From: Hyphomicrobiales bacterium
Lineage (GTDB): Bacteria > Pseudomonadota > Alphaproteobacteria > Rhizobiales > Rhizobiaceae
Assembly (NCBI GenBank): GCA_900469345.1
Contig: UBWZ01000019.1
Coordinates: forward strand, 16,641-80,640
Length of the DNA: 64,000 nt
Direction: 5' to 3'
The position numbers and the translations under genes were made by a program. Below, piece after piece: positions 53,031-62,686 of the stretch; the first letter of the stretch is position 1; every line of letters begins with the position of its first letter. The notes under the pieces are model-generated. The model saw nothing but the letters and a program-made list of their open reading frames with translations. It searched no databases and had not been told where the DNA came from.

Positions 53031-54710
53031 TCAATTTGCGGGATCGTCTAGTTTGTTGACTCGCACGACGGTGTCACGGTTCAGCTTGTCGCGCTCCGGG
53101 TAGGGCGTCTTCTGTACAACAGCGGCATAGCCATCGTGGAAGCGGATGAAGTCGCCCTTGGATGCCTGGGGCCACTCAGTCAGACCCTTGCCGTTGGGGT
53201 TGCCGGTCTTCACGAAGTTCGCGAGGTAGGAGGACATCGTGTCAGCCATGCGAAAGTCGGCACTCGTCCAGAATCGTTGTCCTTCCTTGTTGCGGAGCGA
53301 GTCGAAGAAGTACCAGAGGTCCGAAGAATGGAAGGATCCATAGAACTCGGAGTTGCGGCCAGGAAGAGCATGATTGAAGTAGAAGGCGTAGATGTTGAAG
53401 TCCATGTTACGCTTCTTCGCGATTTCCGCGGATAGCAAGTAACCCTGCAGATTGTAGTCTGATTTTGCCCGCAGGCTCATCCGATAAGCCTCGGTCGGAT
53501 CGGAAGGACGGTAAACCGCCTTCGAGGCCTCGTCGTACCCTAGCGTCTTCATGGCAGCAGCGAAGTCCGTGTCGCTAAGGGACTTGTCCGGCCCCCCGGT
53601 CAAAGACGTGTATTCGTCGGATGCGCCGCCAATCATGATGTCGATGCCATCAAGCGCGTGCGGCCTGAGCAAGTCGATCGAGTCCTTCGTGAACACGTAG
53701 CCGTCGACCGTATGCTGCGCGGGAATATTAGTCGCCTTGTGGAGCGCTTCGTAGAGCTGCGTCTTGCCATCTGCGGCCTTCTTCCCGATGAAGTCCTCGG
53801 AGGGAATGGCGCGCAGATCAGCAAGGCTCATCGGCTTTCCGAACACCTGTTCGATTGCCTTGACGTTGGCTTCCTCGCTGTCCTTTAGAGGTTTCATGGG
53901 AGAAGGCAGGAGCCCTGTGAACCCGCTTTCGATCACGGCGCGATGGAAGAGGCCCTTCGCCAGTGGGGACCGCAATAGCATGGTCGAATTGCGTGCACCT
54001 GCCGACTGGCCGCCAATGGTGACGTTCTTCGGGTCTCCGCCGAACCCGGCAATGTTGTCCCGAACCCACTGCAGTGCCTTGATCTGGTCGAGGATGGCAT
54101 AGTTGCCCGATACCTTTTCGGGGCTTTCCGCGTCTAGTTCGGGCAGCGTGAGGAAGCCGAGCGCGCCGACGCGATACTGAATCGAGACAACTACGATACC
54201 TTTGGCCGCCAGCTTGGAAGCGTAGAACTCCATCTCCGAAGCGTAGCCGTGATGATTGCCGCCGCCATGGATCCAGACATAGACGGGCAGCTTGTCGCCT
54301 GCCTTTTTGGCGGGTGTCCAGACGTTCAAGTTCAGCCCATTCTCGCTAGCCTTCGGCAGGAAGGCAGGATCGTAGTAGAACTCGTCGCCCCAGAACTGCC
54401 CGGTCGGATTTGTGTTGGGGTCCTGGAGGGCTATGTCGCCCCATGTGTCGGCCGTTCTCACGCCCTCCCACTTTACGACAGGCTGGGGAGGCCTGAAGCG
54501 GTTTGCTCCATCGGTCGATGCTGCAAACGGAATCCCTTTGAACACCTCCACGCCTGCGACGTCGGTTTCGACGCCGCTCACCTTGCCGCCCTCGGTTGGC
54601 ACTACGCCGACGGAGGACTCAGCGGTAAGACCGTGAGTGGCCTGCAGTGAGGCGGCGAGCGTCAACATGACGATGCCTGTGGCTTTCAACCTGTCTATCT
54701 TTCTACTCAT
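53031..54710 (-). CDS. Exported type-B carboxylesterase 1
   Basis: 559 aa with a Sec signal peptide (LKATGIVMLTLAASLQATHG). Type-B carboxylesterase/lipase: oxyanion WIHGGGNHHGY, nucleophile Ser in TIGGQSAGARNS, Glu in GGASDEYTSL and His in YGSFHSSDLWYFF. Expected to hydrolyse esters in the periplasm; substrate unknown. GGAGGAT precedes the ATG. Last gene of the minus-strand operon and 69 bp after carboxylesterase 2. Confidence 0.9.
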   Translation of the reverse strand: MSRKIDRLKATGIVMLTLAASLQATHGLTAESSVGVVPTEGGKVSGVETDVAGVEVFKGIPFAASTDGANRFRPPQPVVKWEGVRTADTWGDIALQDPNTNPTGQFWGDEFYYDPAFLPKASENGLNLNVWTPAKKAGDKLPVYVWIHGGGNHHGYASEMEFYASKLAAKGIVVVSIQYRVGALGFLTLPELDAESPEKVSGNYAILDQIKALQWVRDNIAGFGGDPKNVTIGGQSAGARNSTMLLRSPLAKGLFHRAVIESGFTGLLPSPMKPLKDSEEANVKAIEQVFGKPMSLADLRAIPSEDFIGKKAADGKTQLYEALHKATNIPAQHTVDGYVFTKDSIDLLRPHALDGIDIMIGGASDEYTSLTGGPDKSLSDTDFAAAMKTLGYDEASKAVYRPSDPTEAYRMSLRAKSDYNLQGYLLSAEIAKKRNMDFNIYAFYFNHALPGRNSEFYGSFHSSDLWYFFDSLRNKEGQRFWTSADFRMADTMSSYLANFVKTGNPNGKGLTEWPQASKGDFIRFHDGYAAVVQKTPYPERDKLNRDTVVRVNKLDDPAN

Positions 54711-54779
54711 CTAATCCTCCACGTGTTGATTGTCAGCACCATCGGCTCCTGCCGCCGGTGTATCGGGCAGATGTAGATT

Positions 54780-56354
54780 TTACCTGGCAGGCGAGCCGAA
54801 GAGGTCGCAGTGACGCCTCTTCCGATAGTCGATATCGGAGATGATGTCCGTCCTGCCGCCCTCGTGGAAGACAATCCGCTTTGGAGCGTCTGCCGAATAG
54901 GCGGGCCACTCCACCGGGCCCTTTAGCCCTTCGGGAGATGAGAGGCTGACCCAGAAGGCCCGCATCGTCTGAGCGAGCTTCTTCTGATCTGCCGTCAGGC
55001 CGCGCGGAACCGTGTCCTCGCCCCAGATGTATGGCAGCTCAGCGCTATGCGGGACGCCAAGATCAAAGGAGGAGGGGACGCTCGCATAGGCTCGAACCGG
55101 GGCCGTGACGTCCGCGAACTCGTAGGCATGAACCTGCGTCCACCTCGACAGCGTCTCGATCGCGAGGCTGGTCGGGCAAATGTACTTCTGCTCGGCATCC
55201 AGGTTGCCGAGCGCCAGACCCGGCGCCTTCTTTGCATCCTCGCCATAGATCGCCAGGGTCTTATCGGCCTTTGCGCCCATTCTCGTCTTCACTTCGCCTT
55301 CCCACTGCGCCTGATCGACGGGTTGGTCGAGCAGATCGTTCGCCTCGTAGATGAACACGCGGGTCTCGTCGCGGGTGTTGCCGACGATGAGCGGTACCCG
55401 GTTGAAGTCCCCAGTCCTGAACGCTTCCATAGCAGGCTTGGGTTGCGCCGATCCGCCATAGACAGTAGCAATGGTCATCTTCGACTTTGTCTGAGCGTCG
55501 AGAATCTCTGCCGGCGTCTTCGATCGCAGGCAGGCGAGCCTGTCCGCCTCGTCCTTGCAGCCGATCGCTTCAACGAACTTCTCGCCAGACTTCAAGGCTT
55601 CCTCGTTGGAGATGCTCGGGCAGTCACGACCGCTCTCGATGACGGCGGCCTGGAACAGCCCTTTCCCCTCCGGAGAGGCCACCGCGTAGCAGACGCCGCG
55701 GGCCCCGGCGGACTGGCCAGCGATCGTCACACGTTCAGGATTGCCGCCGAAAGAGGCGATGTTCTTCTTGACCCAACGAAGCGCTTCGAGCTTGTCGAGA
55801 TCTCCGTAGTTGCCGCTGCTCTGACCGTCCCCCGATTCCTTGTTGAGTTCAGGAAGCGCCAGGAAGCCGAGGGCGCCGAGCCTGTAGTTGATTGTCACTA
55901 CGACATTTCCGGCGGCAGCCAGCTCACGTGGATCCCAATCCGTCTTAGCGCCGTTCACGGATCCGCCTCCGTGGAAACCGACGAAGACCGGAAGGTCGGA
56001 GCCTCCAGAGGCGGGGGCGTAGACATTGAGCGTGAGGCAATCCTCGGTCCAGCTCGCGGGCTTGTCGGGCCTCCAGTAGATCGCTTTCTGCACGCATTCG
56101 TTGCCCGCCCCGTTCCCCTGAAAAGGCTGCTCGAAAGCGTTCACGGGTTCGGGTGCGGCCCAGCGGAGATTACCGAGAGGCGGCTTAGCATAGGGGATGC
56201 CCTGATAGAGCGTCAGTTCTCCGTCCTTTGACCCGACGATCTGGCCCACAGGCGCCGTCACTGACTGCGCCGAAGCTGTAACGGCCGCGCTGAGCCCGAT
56301 TGCCAATGGCAAAGCACCTGCAACACTCCTCCAGCCGCGTTTGAATGATCCCAT
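54780..56354 (-). CDS. Exported type-B carboxylesterase 2
   Basis: 524 aa. Signal peptide (VAGALPLAIGLSAAVTASAQ). FHGGGSVNGAKTDW oxyanion, Ser in TIAGQSAGARGV, Glu in GNTRDETRVF, His in GVPHSAELPY. TAAGGAGG lies nine bases before the ATG. Only modestly similar to neighbours 1 and 3 by eye, so the three are old duplicates or separate recruits. Confidence 0.9.
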   Translation of the reverse strand: MGSFKRGWRSVAGALPLAIGLSAAVTASAQSVTAPVGQIVGSKDGELTLYQGIPYAKPPLGNLRWAAPEPVNAFEQPFQGNGAGNECVQKAIYWRPDKPASWTEDCLTLNVYAPASGGSDLPVFVGFHGGGSVNGAKTDWDPRELAAAGNVVVTINYRLGALGFLALPELNKESGDGQSSGNYGDLDKLEALRWVKKNIASFGGNPERVTIAGQSAGARGVCYAVASPEGKGLFQAAVIESGRDCPSISNEEALKSGEKFVEAIGCKDEADRLACLRSKTPAEILDAQTKSKMTIATVYGGSAQPKPAMEAFRTGDFNRVPLIVGNTRDETRVFIYEANDLLDQPVDQAQWEGEVKTRMGAKADKTLAIYGEDAKKAPGLALGNLDAEQKYICPTSLAIETLSRWTQVHAYEFADVTAPVRAYASVPSSFDLGVPHSAELPYIWGEDTVPRGLTADQKKLAQTMRAFWVSLSSPEGLKGPVEWPAYSADAPKRIVFHEGGRTDIISDIDYRKRRHCDLFGSPAR

Positions 56355-56419
56355 CTTAACCTCCTTAGATGTTGTGAATGATCCCGGCGGACGTCAGAGC
56401 GACCTCCGGCGGCAGCGCC

Positions 56420-58048
56420 TCAGAGCGCCCCTGCGGCCTGAAGCACCTTGCGGTCGAGATCGACAGCGACCCGCGGCACGGCGTCGAACACCATGGTGGC
56501 CGGGCGGTCGCTGGTATAGGCCGGCCATTCGGGCAGGCCTTCGGCACTGGGCTTGCCGTTACGGGCGAAGTTGACCCAGGCCTGACTCATCTTCTTCGAA
56601 AGAGCGAGTGCCTGCTCCCCGCCGCCGGTCGAGGTCTTCACGAGGCCCGCATTCGCGAACACGTAAGGAAGCTCCGAGCAATGCCAGGACATGGCGATCC
56701 CGTCGAGAACCGGCGACTCGTATGCGAACATGTAGGAGTAGACGGGAGCGCCGCCCTGCTTCGCCTTCAGATCGAGATCGCGGATAGCGCCCGGCCGGAA
56801 GTAGAGATCGACGAAGTATGCGTCCGCCAGCTTCTTCTCGGGATAGGCGGCGAGAAATGCCTTGCCCACCGCATCCGCCTTGTCGCCGAAGCGCTGCTTG
56901 AGCTTCGCTTCAGCCTTTCCCTGGTCCCAAGTGTTCTTGTTGTCGGCAAGCAGGTCGCCCATCTTGTTGCGGATCACGGTCTCGAACTCGTTGAGCGTGT
57001 TGCCGACCATCAGCGGGATGTCCTTCGCCTGATCGACCCAACGGTCCCCGACCGGATTTTCCGGAATGTAGGTCCCGTCCTGCACCGGTGCATAGCGCGC
57101 ATCCTTGGCGCCTTGTGCGGCTGCGTCCTTCAAGGCTTTGTCGGAAGCCGCGAGCAGCTTGTAGTAGTCTATCTGGTCGAGCTTTCCGACCTCCTCGGGC
57201 TTCAGTCCGAGGTTTGCCAACGTCAACTCCGCCACCTTCCGGGACGAGGCTTGGTCGGTCACCGAGTTCACACGGGAACCGCTCTGCACGATCGCCTTCT
57301 CGAACAATCCCTTGGCAGCCGGCGTTCCCATCAGGGCGCGAACCTTGTAGCCGCCGCCTGACTGGCCGAAGATCGTCACATTGCCGGGATCGCCTCCGAA
57401 TGCCTCGATGTTCTGGTTCACCCACTTCAGCGCAGCGACGAGGTCGCTCACGCTGGCGTTGCCGGAGTTCTTGTACTTGTCTCCGTAGGCCGATAGGTCG
57501 AGGAAACCGAGGACGTTAAGTCTGTGGTTCAGCGTCACGACCACGACGTCGCCTTCCTTGCTGAGGTTATGACCGTCGTAGGAAGTCAGCTCGATGCCGG
57601 AGCCGTTGGTGAAACCGCCCCCATGCAGCCAGACCATCACAGGGCGTTTCTTCCTGTCCTTGATGCCCGGCGTCCAGACGTTCAGGAACTGGCAGTTCTC
57701 ACTCATCGGCATGTAGCGATGCGGGTTGAACAGTTCGTCTCCCGCTACTGCCGTCATCTGCGGAATGAAGCAGTTCTCGCCATAGGTCACGGCCGGCCGG
57801 ACGCCGTTCCACGGTTGGACTTCTTCAGCGGGCATGAAGCGTGCCGCGTGTGCATAAGGCACGCCGAGATAGCTGTAGACTCCGTCCTCCTGGGCGCCGA
57901 TCAGGCTGCCCTTGTTCGTCTCGACGACCGTCTCGTCCGTCGATGCGGTGAATGCCTCTGCTGCAACCGCGTGCCATGGTAGTCCGGCCACGGCCATAGA
58001 TACGCCGAATGCCGCGACTGCTTTGCGGAGTCTTACAAGTGCTTCCAT
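56420..58048 (-). CDS. Exported type-B carboxylesterase 3
   Basis: 542 aa. Signal peptide (AVAAFGVSMAVAGLPWHAVA). WLHGGGFTNGSGI oxyanion, Ser in TIFGQSGGGYKV (G instead of A after Ser, within family variation), Glu in GNTLNEFETV, His in MSWHCSELPYVF. AGGAGGAGA precedes the ATG. First of the three esterases, 103 bp after the enolase-family gene. Confidence 0.9.
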   Translation of the reverse strand: MEALVRLRKAVAAFGVSMAVAGLPWHAVAAEAFTASTDETVVETNKGSLIGAQEDGVYSYLGVPYAHAARFMPAEEVQPWNGVRPAVTYGENCFIPQMTAVAGDELFNPHRYMPMSENCQFLNVWTPGIKDRKKRPVMVWLHGGGFTNGSGIELTSYDGHNLSKEGDVVVVTLNHRLNVLGFLDLSAYGDKYKNSGNASVSDLVAALKWVNQNIEAFGGDPGNVTIFGQSGGGYKVRALMGTPAAKGLFEKAIVQSGSRVNSVTDQASSRKVAELTLANLGLKPEEVGKLDQIDYYKLLAASDKALKDAAAQGAKDARYAPVQDGTYIPENPVGDRWVDQAKDIPLMVGNTLNEFETVIRNKMGDLLADNKNTWDQGKAEAKLKQRFGDKADAVGKAFLAAYPEKKLADAYFVDLYFRPGAIRDLDLKAKQGGAPVYSYMFAYESPVLDGIAMSWHCSELPYVFANAGLVKTSTGGGEQALALSKKMSQAWVNFARNGKPSAEGLPEWPAYTSDRPATMVFDAVPRVAVDLDRKVLQAAGAL

Positions 58049-58151
58049 TCTCTCCTCCTACGGCAAGGGCCTCCCGCCCTTCCTCTTGTATCGTCCAGCT
58101 CCCGAACCAGGGAGCGTCAGTTCGACCGAGCCTCCGTTCTGGTGCTGACTG

Positions 58152-59285
58152 CTAGGCAGCGATTACCTTCCGATCCACCACATAGGGTTCCAGTACTTCC
58201 GCCTTTAGATCTATGCCCAGACCTGGCCCGGCAGGAACTGGTACGCAGCCGTTCTCGTCAAGCTCGGGGCGGACGAGGTCGAGCAGCGGATGCGGGCCGA
58301 CGTCGAACTCGATGTATGGATAGGGCTCGGCGCCCCCGGCACGATGCGACGGAAGCGTCGCCACAAGATGCAGGGCTGCATGGAAATTGACGGTGCTGCC
58401 CCAAACATGCGGGATGACAGGCCGGTTGTACATCGCTGCCAGCGCAGCAACTTGAGACACGCCTATGAGGCCGCCGCAGATGGCGATGTCGGGCTGCAGG
58501 ATGTCCATGCTCCCGTCGGCGAAGAAGGGCAGGAACCCTGCGGGGTTGAAGATTGCTTCGCCGCCAGCAATGGCTGTCGCGATATGAGCGGAGGCAAGGC
58601 GGTAGCCGGGAAGGTCGGTAGGCTTGACGGGCTCCTCCACCCATAGAAGCCGCGCCTCCTCCATCTGGGCAACGGTCGAGATGGAGCGTCGCGCCGTGCA
58701 GGACTGGTTGAAGTCGATCATCAGGTCGGCGTCGCTGCCGATCTGGCGTCGGGCCTTAAGGACAGCCTCGACGTCGTCCTTTGGATTATAACCGCTCCTC
58801 AGCTTCACGGCCCGGAACCCTTGGGCAAGATAGCTGTCAATGTCGCGATGGAAATTACGGTAGGGATGACCGCCAGGCTTGAAAAACGGGCCGCTTGCAT
58901 ATGCCCGCACCCTGTCGCGGCGGGCGCCGCCAAGAAGCTGCCACAGTGGCAGGTCCCAGGCGCGTGCAGTCAGATCATGCAAGGCCATGTCCACGGCCGC
59001 GATCGCCGGCATGACCGCGTCGCCTTCGTTTGCCTCACGCATGACCTGCCACAGGCTTCCGATCGACGTCGGGTCCTTGCCAACGAGGTGGCGGGCTAGC
59101 TGGTGTTCGATCGCCGCTGCGGCAATCGCCGGTCCTACCCATGCCTCGCCCCACCCGGACAGGCCATTCGCTACAATTTCTACCAGTAGTGTCTGGCGAC
59201 TGGAGAAGAACACGAGCGCGTTGCCGATGGGCTCCTGTAGCGGAGCCGAAAGGAGATACAAGCGGATTTCGGAGATCTTCATCAT
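58152..59285 (-). CDS. Mandelate racemase / muconate lactonizing enzyme superfamily protein
   Basis: 377 aa. Enolase superfamily: the N-terminal capping domain, then the barrel with base Lys161 (AVKLRSG), metal ligands Asp191 (DFNQS), Glu217 or Glu218 (WVEEP) and Glu243 (GGEAI), and His293 (IPHVWG). KxR plus a His general base point to the mandelate racemase subgroup: sugar-acid dehydratase, racemase or lactonase-type reactions. Starts one base after the MFS stop (ATG 59285 or ATG 59282), so it is coupled to that transporter. Confidence 0.88.
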   Translation of the reverse strand: MMKISEIRLYLLSAPLQEPIGNALVFFSSRQTLLVEIVANGLSGWGEAWVGPAIAAAAIEHQLARHLVGKDPTSIGSLWQVMREANEGDAVMPAIAAVDMALHDLTARAWDLPLWQLLGGARRDRVRAYASGPFFKPGGHPYRNFHRDIDSYLAQGFRAVKLRSGYNPKDDVEAVLKARRQIGSDADLMIDFNQSCTARRSISTVAQMEEARLLWVEEPVKPTDLPGYRLASAHIATAIAGGEAIFNPAGFLPFFADGSMDILQPDIAICGGLIGVSQVAALAAMYNRPVIPHVWGSTVNFHAALHLVATLPSHRAGGAEPYPYIEFDVGPHPLLDLVRPELDENGCVPVPAGPGLGIDLKAEVLEPYVVDRKVIAA

Positions 59286-59286
59286 G

Positions 59287-60597
59287 TCAACGCTCGCTCG
59301 GCGCTCGTGCCAGCACGTTCGGACGGATCAAGTCCCGCATGCTGTGACCGAGAATGAAGATGGCGACGGCGGTAACCGCCATGGCCGCTGCGAGGAAGAG
59401 GAGGGCCCCCTGGAATCCTCCCGTGGCATCGCGCACCCATCCAATAATGGTCGGGCCGAAGAAGCCGCCGGTGCTGCCGACGGAGTTGATCAGCGCTATT
59501 CCCGCCGCTGCGGCGGTCCCAGTCAGCAGCGTGGAAGGGAAGATCCAGATGGTCGGCGATGCGCCGCCAATGCCCGCGGCTCCTATGGTAAGACCGACGA
59601 CACCGAGGAACGGGCTGCTGGAAAAGGCGGCGACGAGGAAACCACAGGCGCTGATCAGGAACGGGCCGGCTGTGTGCCAGACCCGCTCGCCCGTCTTATC
59701 TGAATGCCGGCCGACCATGATCATCGCAACCGCCATGAAGGCGAAGGGAATGGCGGCGACGAGGCTCGTCTGCATCGTCGAGAGGCCGAACTGCTTGATG
59801 AACTGCGGCATCCAGATGGCGATGCCGGTCGTTCCGATGACCAGGCCGACGGCGATCAGGCACATCAGCAGTACACGGGGATCCACAAGAGCGCGACCAA
59901 CCGAGAAGTGTTCGACCTTTTCACGCTCGGAACGCTCGGCTTCCAACCGGTCTGACAGCCATCGCCGCTCGGAATCATCCAGGAAGGAGGCGGAGGCCGG
60001 CTTGTCGTGCAGGTAGAAGAAGACAACCAGCCCCATGATGATCGCGGGGACACCTTCGATCATGAACATCCACTGCCAGCCATGTAGACCAAGGACGCCT
60101 TCGAAGCTCTGCAGGATCAGGCCGGACACCGGCGCGCCGACGACCGAAGCCAGAGGGACGGCGACGTTGAAGGTCGAGAACATCGAGCCACGATACTCTT
60201 TGGGGAACCACAGGGTCATGTAGAAGATCATGCCGGGAAAGAAGCCAGCTTCGGCGGCGCCGAGCAGGATGCGGACGACGTAGAAGCTCGACGGGCTCCA
60301 TACGAAGGCAGTCAACGCGGAGAGGAATCCCCAGGTGATCAGGATGCGCGCAATCCACAACCGAGCTCCGACCCTCGCCAGCATGAGATTGCTGGGAAGC
60401 TCGCAAAGCACGTATCCAAGGAAGAAGATGCCTGCGCCAAAACCGAATTGAGAAGCCGTGAAGCCCAGGTCGGCGTTCATCGTCAGCGCGGCGAACCCGA
60501 TGTTCACCCGGTCGAGGAATGCCGCCAGGTAGCATAGCATCAGGATCGGCAGGATGCGTCTGGCGGCCTTATGGATAATGTCGCCTCTCTCGTTCAT
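59287..60597 (-). CDS. MFS transporter, anion:cation symporter (ACS)-like, 1
   Basis: 436 aa, twelve spans. MLCYLAAFLDRVNIGFAAL is the ACS-family opening (tartrate, phthalate, glucarate and similar carboxylates); GWQWMFMIEGVPAII and EYRGSMFSTFNVAVPLA are typical family loops. The ATG at 60597 has AGGAAGGA upstream; the upstream frame is an extension. Its product gene neighbour is a mandelate-racemase-type enzyme, a usual partner for acid uptake. Confidence 0.92.
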   Translation of the reverse strand: MNERGDIIHKAARRILPILMLCYLAAFLDRVNIGFAALTMNADLGFTASQFGFGAGIFFLGYVLCELPSNLMLARVGARLWIARILITWGFLSALTAFVWSPSSFYVVRILLGAAEAGFFPGMIFYMTLWFPKEYRGSMFSTFNVAVPLASVVGAPVSGLILQSFEGVLGLHGWQWMFMIEGVPAIIMGLVVFFYLHDKPASASFLDDSERRWLSDRLEAERSEREKVEHFSVGRALVDPRVLLMCLIAVGLVIGTTGIAIWMPQFIKQFGLSTMQTSLVAAIPFAFMAVAMIMVGRHSDKTGERVWHTAGPFLISACGFLVAAFSSSPFLGVVGLTIGAAGIGGASPTIWIFPSTLLTGTAAAAGIALINSVGSTGGFFGPTIIGWVRDATGGFQGALLFLAAAMAVTAVAIFILGHSMRDLIRPNVLARAPSER

Positions 60598-60628
60598 CGA
60601 CGTCCTTCCTGTTTCGTTTTCCATCTTG

Positions 60629-61276
60629 TCAGCGGCTCCTGAGATTGCTGGCGAGACCGCCCATTGTCTCGGCCCGAACGAGGCTGAGCGCGGCCGCAAC
60701 ATGCCACCAGCCGTGATCGGCCTGGCGCACGATCATGCATTCAGTGCTGACGCCCATGTGGTTCCCCTCGAAAGAGTGCCCGACGGCGATGTGTGCCACC
60801 TCCTCCGGCAGACCGACGACGAGGCAAACGTGCATTCCGAACACGGAATGACGGAAGGTTGGAGCGCCCGCCTGGGCAGGGGCGGCGGCCCAGCGCCTGC
60901 GGTTGCTTTCGTCGAACTCGTATGGCTTGCCGACATCATGACAGGCCGCTCCTGCCATGAGGATGTCCCAGTCGATCCTCACCTGCGGATAGTTCTCCTG
61001 AAAGTCCTGTGCGATGAGCCGGGCATAGCGGAATACACCGCGCAGATGGTCCGCCTGTGTTCCCACTTTAAGCACCGGGGAGCCGGGATTGCCGTCCGGC
61101 GGCATATCCGTAATGCGTGCGAAGTCAGAGCAGCAGAGCGCGTAGCTCCAGGCCTCGACGACCCTTTCTCGCAGGTCCTCATCCCGAATGGACGAGATCT
61201 CTGGAAAGTCGTCGGTCACCCAGAGCCTGGTGTCTTGGGTGACCGGCCGCCTCAAGGTCGCGTAGTGGTAGTTCAT
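60629..61276 (-). CDS. HD-domain hydrolase
   Basis: 215 aa, cytoplasmic. HD phosphohydrolase-type metal site: His in TQADHLRGV, His-Asp in AACHDVGKPYEF, further His in FRHSVFGMH, AVGHSFEG and QADHGWWHV. Similar proteins include nucleotidases and hydrolases such as cyanamide hydratase; substrate unknown. The ATG overlaps the stop of MFS 2 (ATGA) and the next gene follows by 31 bp, so it belongs to this catabolic operon. Confidence 0.8.
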   Translation of the reverse strand: MNYHYATLRRPVTQDTRLWVTDDFPEISSIRDEDLRERVVEAWSYALCCSDFARITDMPPDGNPGSPVLKVGTQADHLRGVFRYARLIAQDFQENYPQVRIDWDILMAGAACHDVGKPYEFDESNRRRWAAAPAQAGAPTFRHSVFGMHVCLVVGLPEEVAHIAVGHSFEGNHMGVSTECMIVRQADHGWWHVAAALSLVRAETMGGLASNLRSR

Positions 61277-62586
61277 GCTCGTGCAAAGTCCTTGCCAAGG
61301 GATGGTTTGTCCGTGGTCGATCCGAACTCCGGTTCGATCGGCTTGCGGGTCAGGGTGAGGGTGGCGATCGCTCCGACAACCAGCAGCGCGGCGGCGATGC
61401 CGAACGCCCAGTCGTAGCCGCCGGTGGCGGACACGACATAGCCGGTGATGATCGGTGCAATCAGACCGAAGAGGTTGCCGCCGAGCGCGGTAATGGCGAT
61501 GACACGCGAAACGTCGGCCGGATTGCGAAGAAGATCGCTCGCAAGGGTGAAGTTGAGCCCGGCGCCCGTGGTCGATCCTGTCAGGACCAGGGTCAGGACC
61601 AGAAGCAGTTCCCAGAGTTCGTCGACGACGGGAGCGAGCAGGATCAGCAGCGAGAGGATTGCCATGGCCGCTATGAAGTTGCGGCGGCGGCCTGCCCGAA
61701 CTCCCTCAGAAGAAAGCAGCCGGTCGCTCGCCCAAGCGATCGTTACCCCGGAAACGACCGTGACCAGATACGGGACCGCCGTCAGGTAGCCGGTGTTCAT
61801 CGTCGACAGCTCCCGCGTCGACTGCAGGAAACTTGGTAGCCAGGTCAGGAAGAGATAGGCCGTGTAGACGAGGCAGGCCTGGGTGACGACGAGGCCCCAG
61901 ATGCTACTCTGCGACAGGAGGTAGCGCAGGCTCGAAGCTGGGGCGGAGGCAATGGGGAGCGACGATCTTCCGTCGCCGTTGCGCTCACGGACGATCTTCT
62001 GCCGCTCCTCTTCCGACAGCCACGTCGCCTGCTCAGGAGGCGCGAACCAGAAAAGCCACGCAGCAAGCCAAAGGTAGCCAGCGACGCCGAGGATGACGAA
62101 GGCGGTGCGCCATCCCGCCTGTTCCACGAGGGCGGCAGTAGCGATGGCGCCGATCGCCGGACCGGCGGAAGAACCGCCGTTAAACAGCGTCGTCACCAGG
62201 CCGCGCTCCTTCTCCGGAAACCATTCGCGGATGATCCGCCCGCAGGCGGGGAAGGTCGACGCCTCGCTGGCGCCCATGACGAGGCGAGCGAAGAAGATCG
62301 ATGCAAAGCCGCCGGTGGCCGCGGTGAGTGCGGTTGCGGCCGACCAGATGGCGATGCCGCCCCCGACCATCCGCTTGGGGCCGACCCGTTCGACCACGAA
62401 GCCGAGGGGGATGAGGCAGATCACATAAGTCCACAGGAAGCCGGAGAACAGGTACCCCATCTCCACCGGCGTAAAGCCGAACTCGGCAGCGATAGGTTTG
62501 GACGCGATAGAGAGGGCGACGCGGTCGACGTAGTTGATGACAACTGCCGTGAAGATCAGCAGTGCGATCCATATGCGTCTGTTCAT
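61273..62586 (-). CDS. MFS transporter, ACS-like, 2
   Basis: 437 aa, twelve spans. NYVDRVALSIASKPIAAEFG is the ACS-family opening, GASEASTFPACGRIIREWFP and EKERGLVTTLFNGGSSAG the conserved loop. It is a relative of but distinct from MFS 1, so the locus may import two acids, or one transporter may export. First gene of the operon, divergent from the LysR gene. Confidence 0.92.
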   Translation of the reverse strand: MNRRIWIALLIFTAVVINYVDRVALSIASKPIAAEFGFTPVEMGYLFSGFLWTYVICLIPLGFVVERVGPKRMVGGGIAIWSAATALTAATGGFASIFFARLVMGASEASTFPACGRIIREWFPEKERGLVTTLFNGGSSAGPAIGAIATAALVEQAGWRTAFVILGVAGYLWLAAWLFWFAPPEQATWLSEEERQKIVRERNGDGRSSLPIASAPASSLRYLLSQSSIWGLVVTQACLVYTAYLFLTWLPSFLQSTRELSTMNTGYLTAVPYLVTVVSGVTIAWASDRLLSSEGVRAGRRRNFIAAMAILSLLILLAPVVDELWELLLVLTLVLTGSTTGAGLNFTLASDLLRNPADVSRVIAITALGGNLFGLIAPIITGYVVSATGGYDWAFGIAAALLVVGAIATLTLTRKPIEPEFGSTTDKPSLGKDFARA

Positions 62587-62669
62587 CCGAGCTCCTCCCT
62601 TGAAACCGTGAACCGGCGCGCATATTCGACTTATAGGGCCTACCCGTCCAATGAGTTTAGATCTCCCGC

Positions 62670-62686
62670 TGGAATAGGAATTTCCA
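62670..62686. promoter_or_regulatory. Inverted repeat TGGAA-N7-TTCCA over the lysR ribosome site
   Basis: A perfect 5-bp inverted repeat with a seven-base spacer, lying in the 100-bp gap between the operon and lysR and ending at the base before the lysR ATG. It covers the AGGA ribosome site, so binding could autoregulate lysR. LysR sites are usually longer (T-N11-A), so this is tentative. Confidence 0.3.

Noticed and set aside
55047..56231. 394-codon plus-strand open frame across carboxylesterase 2
   Set aside because: Antisense to an esterase with a complete triad and signal peptide.
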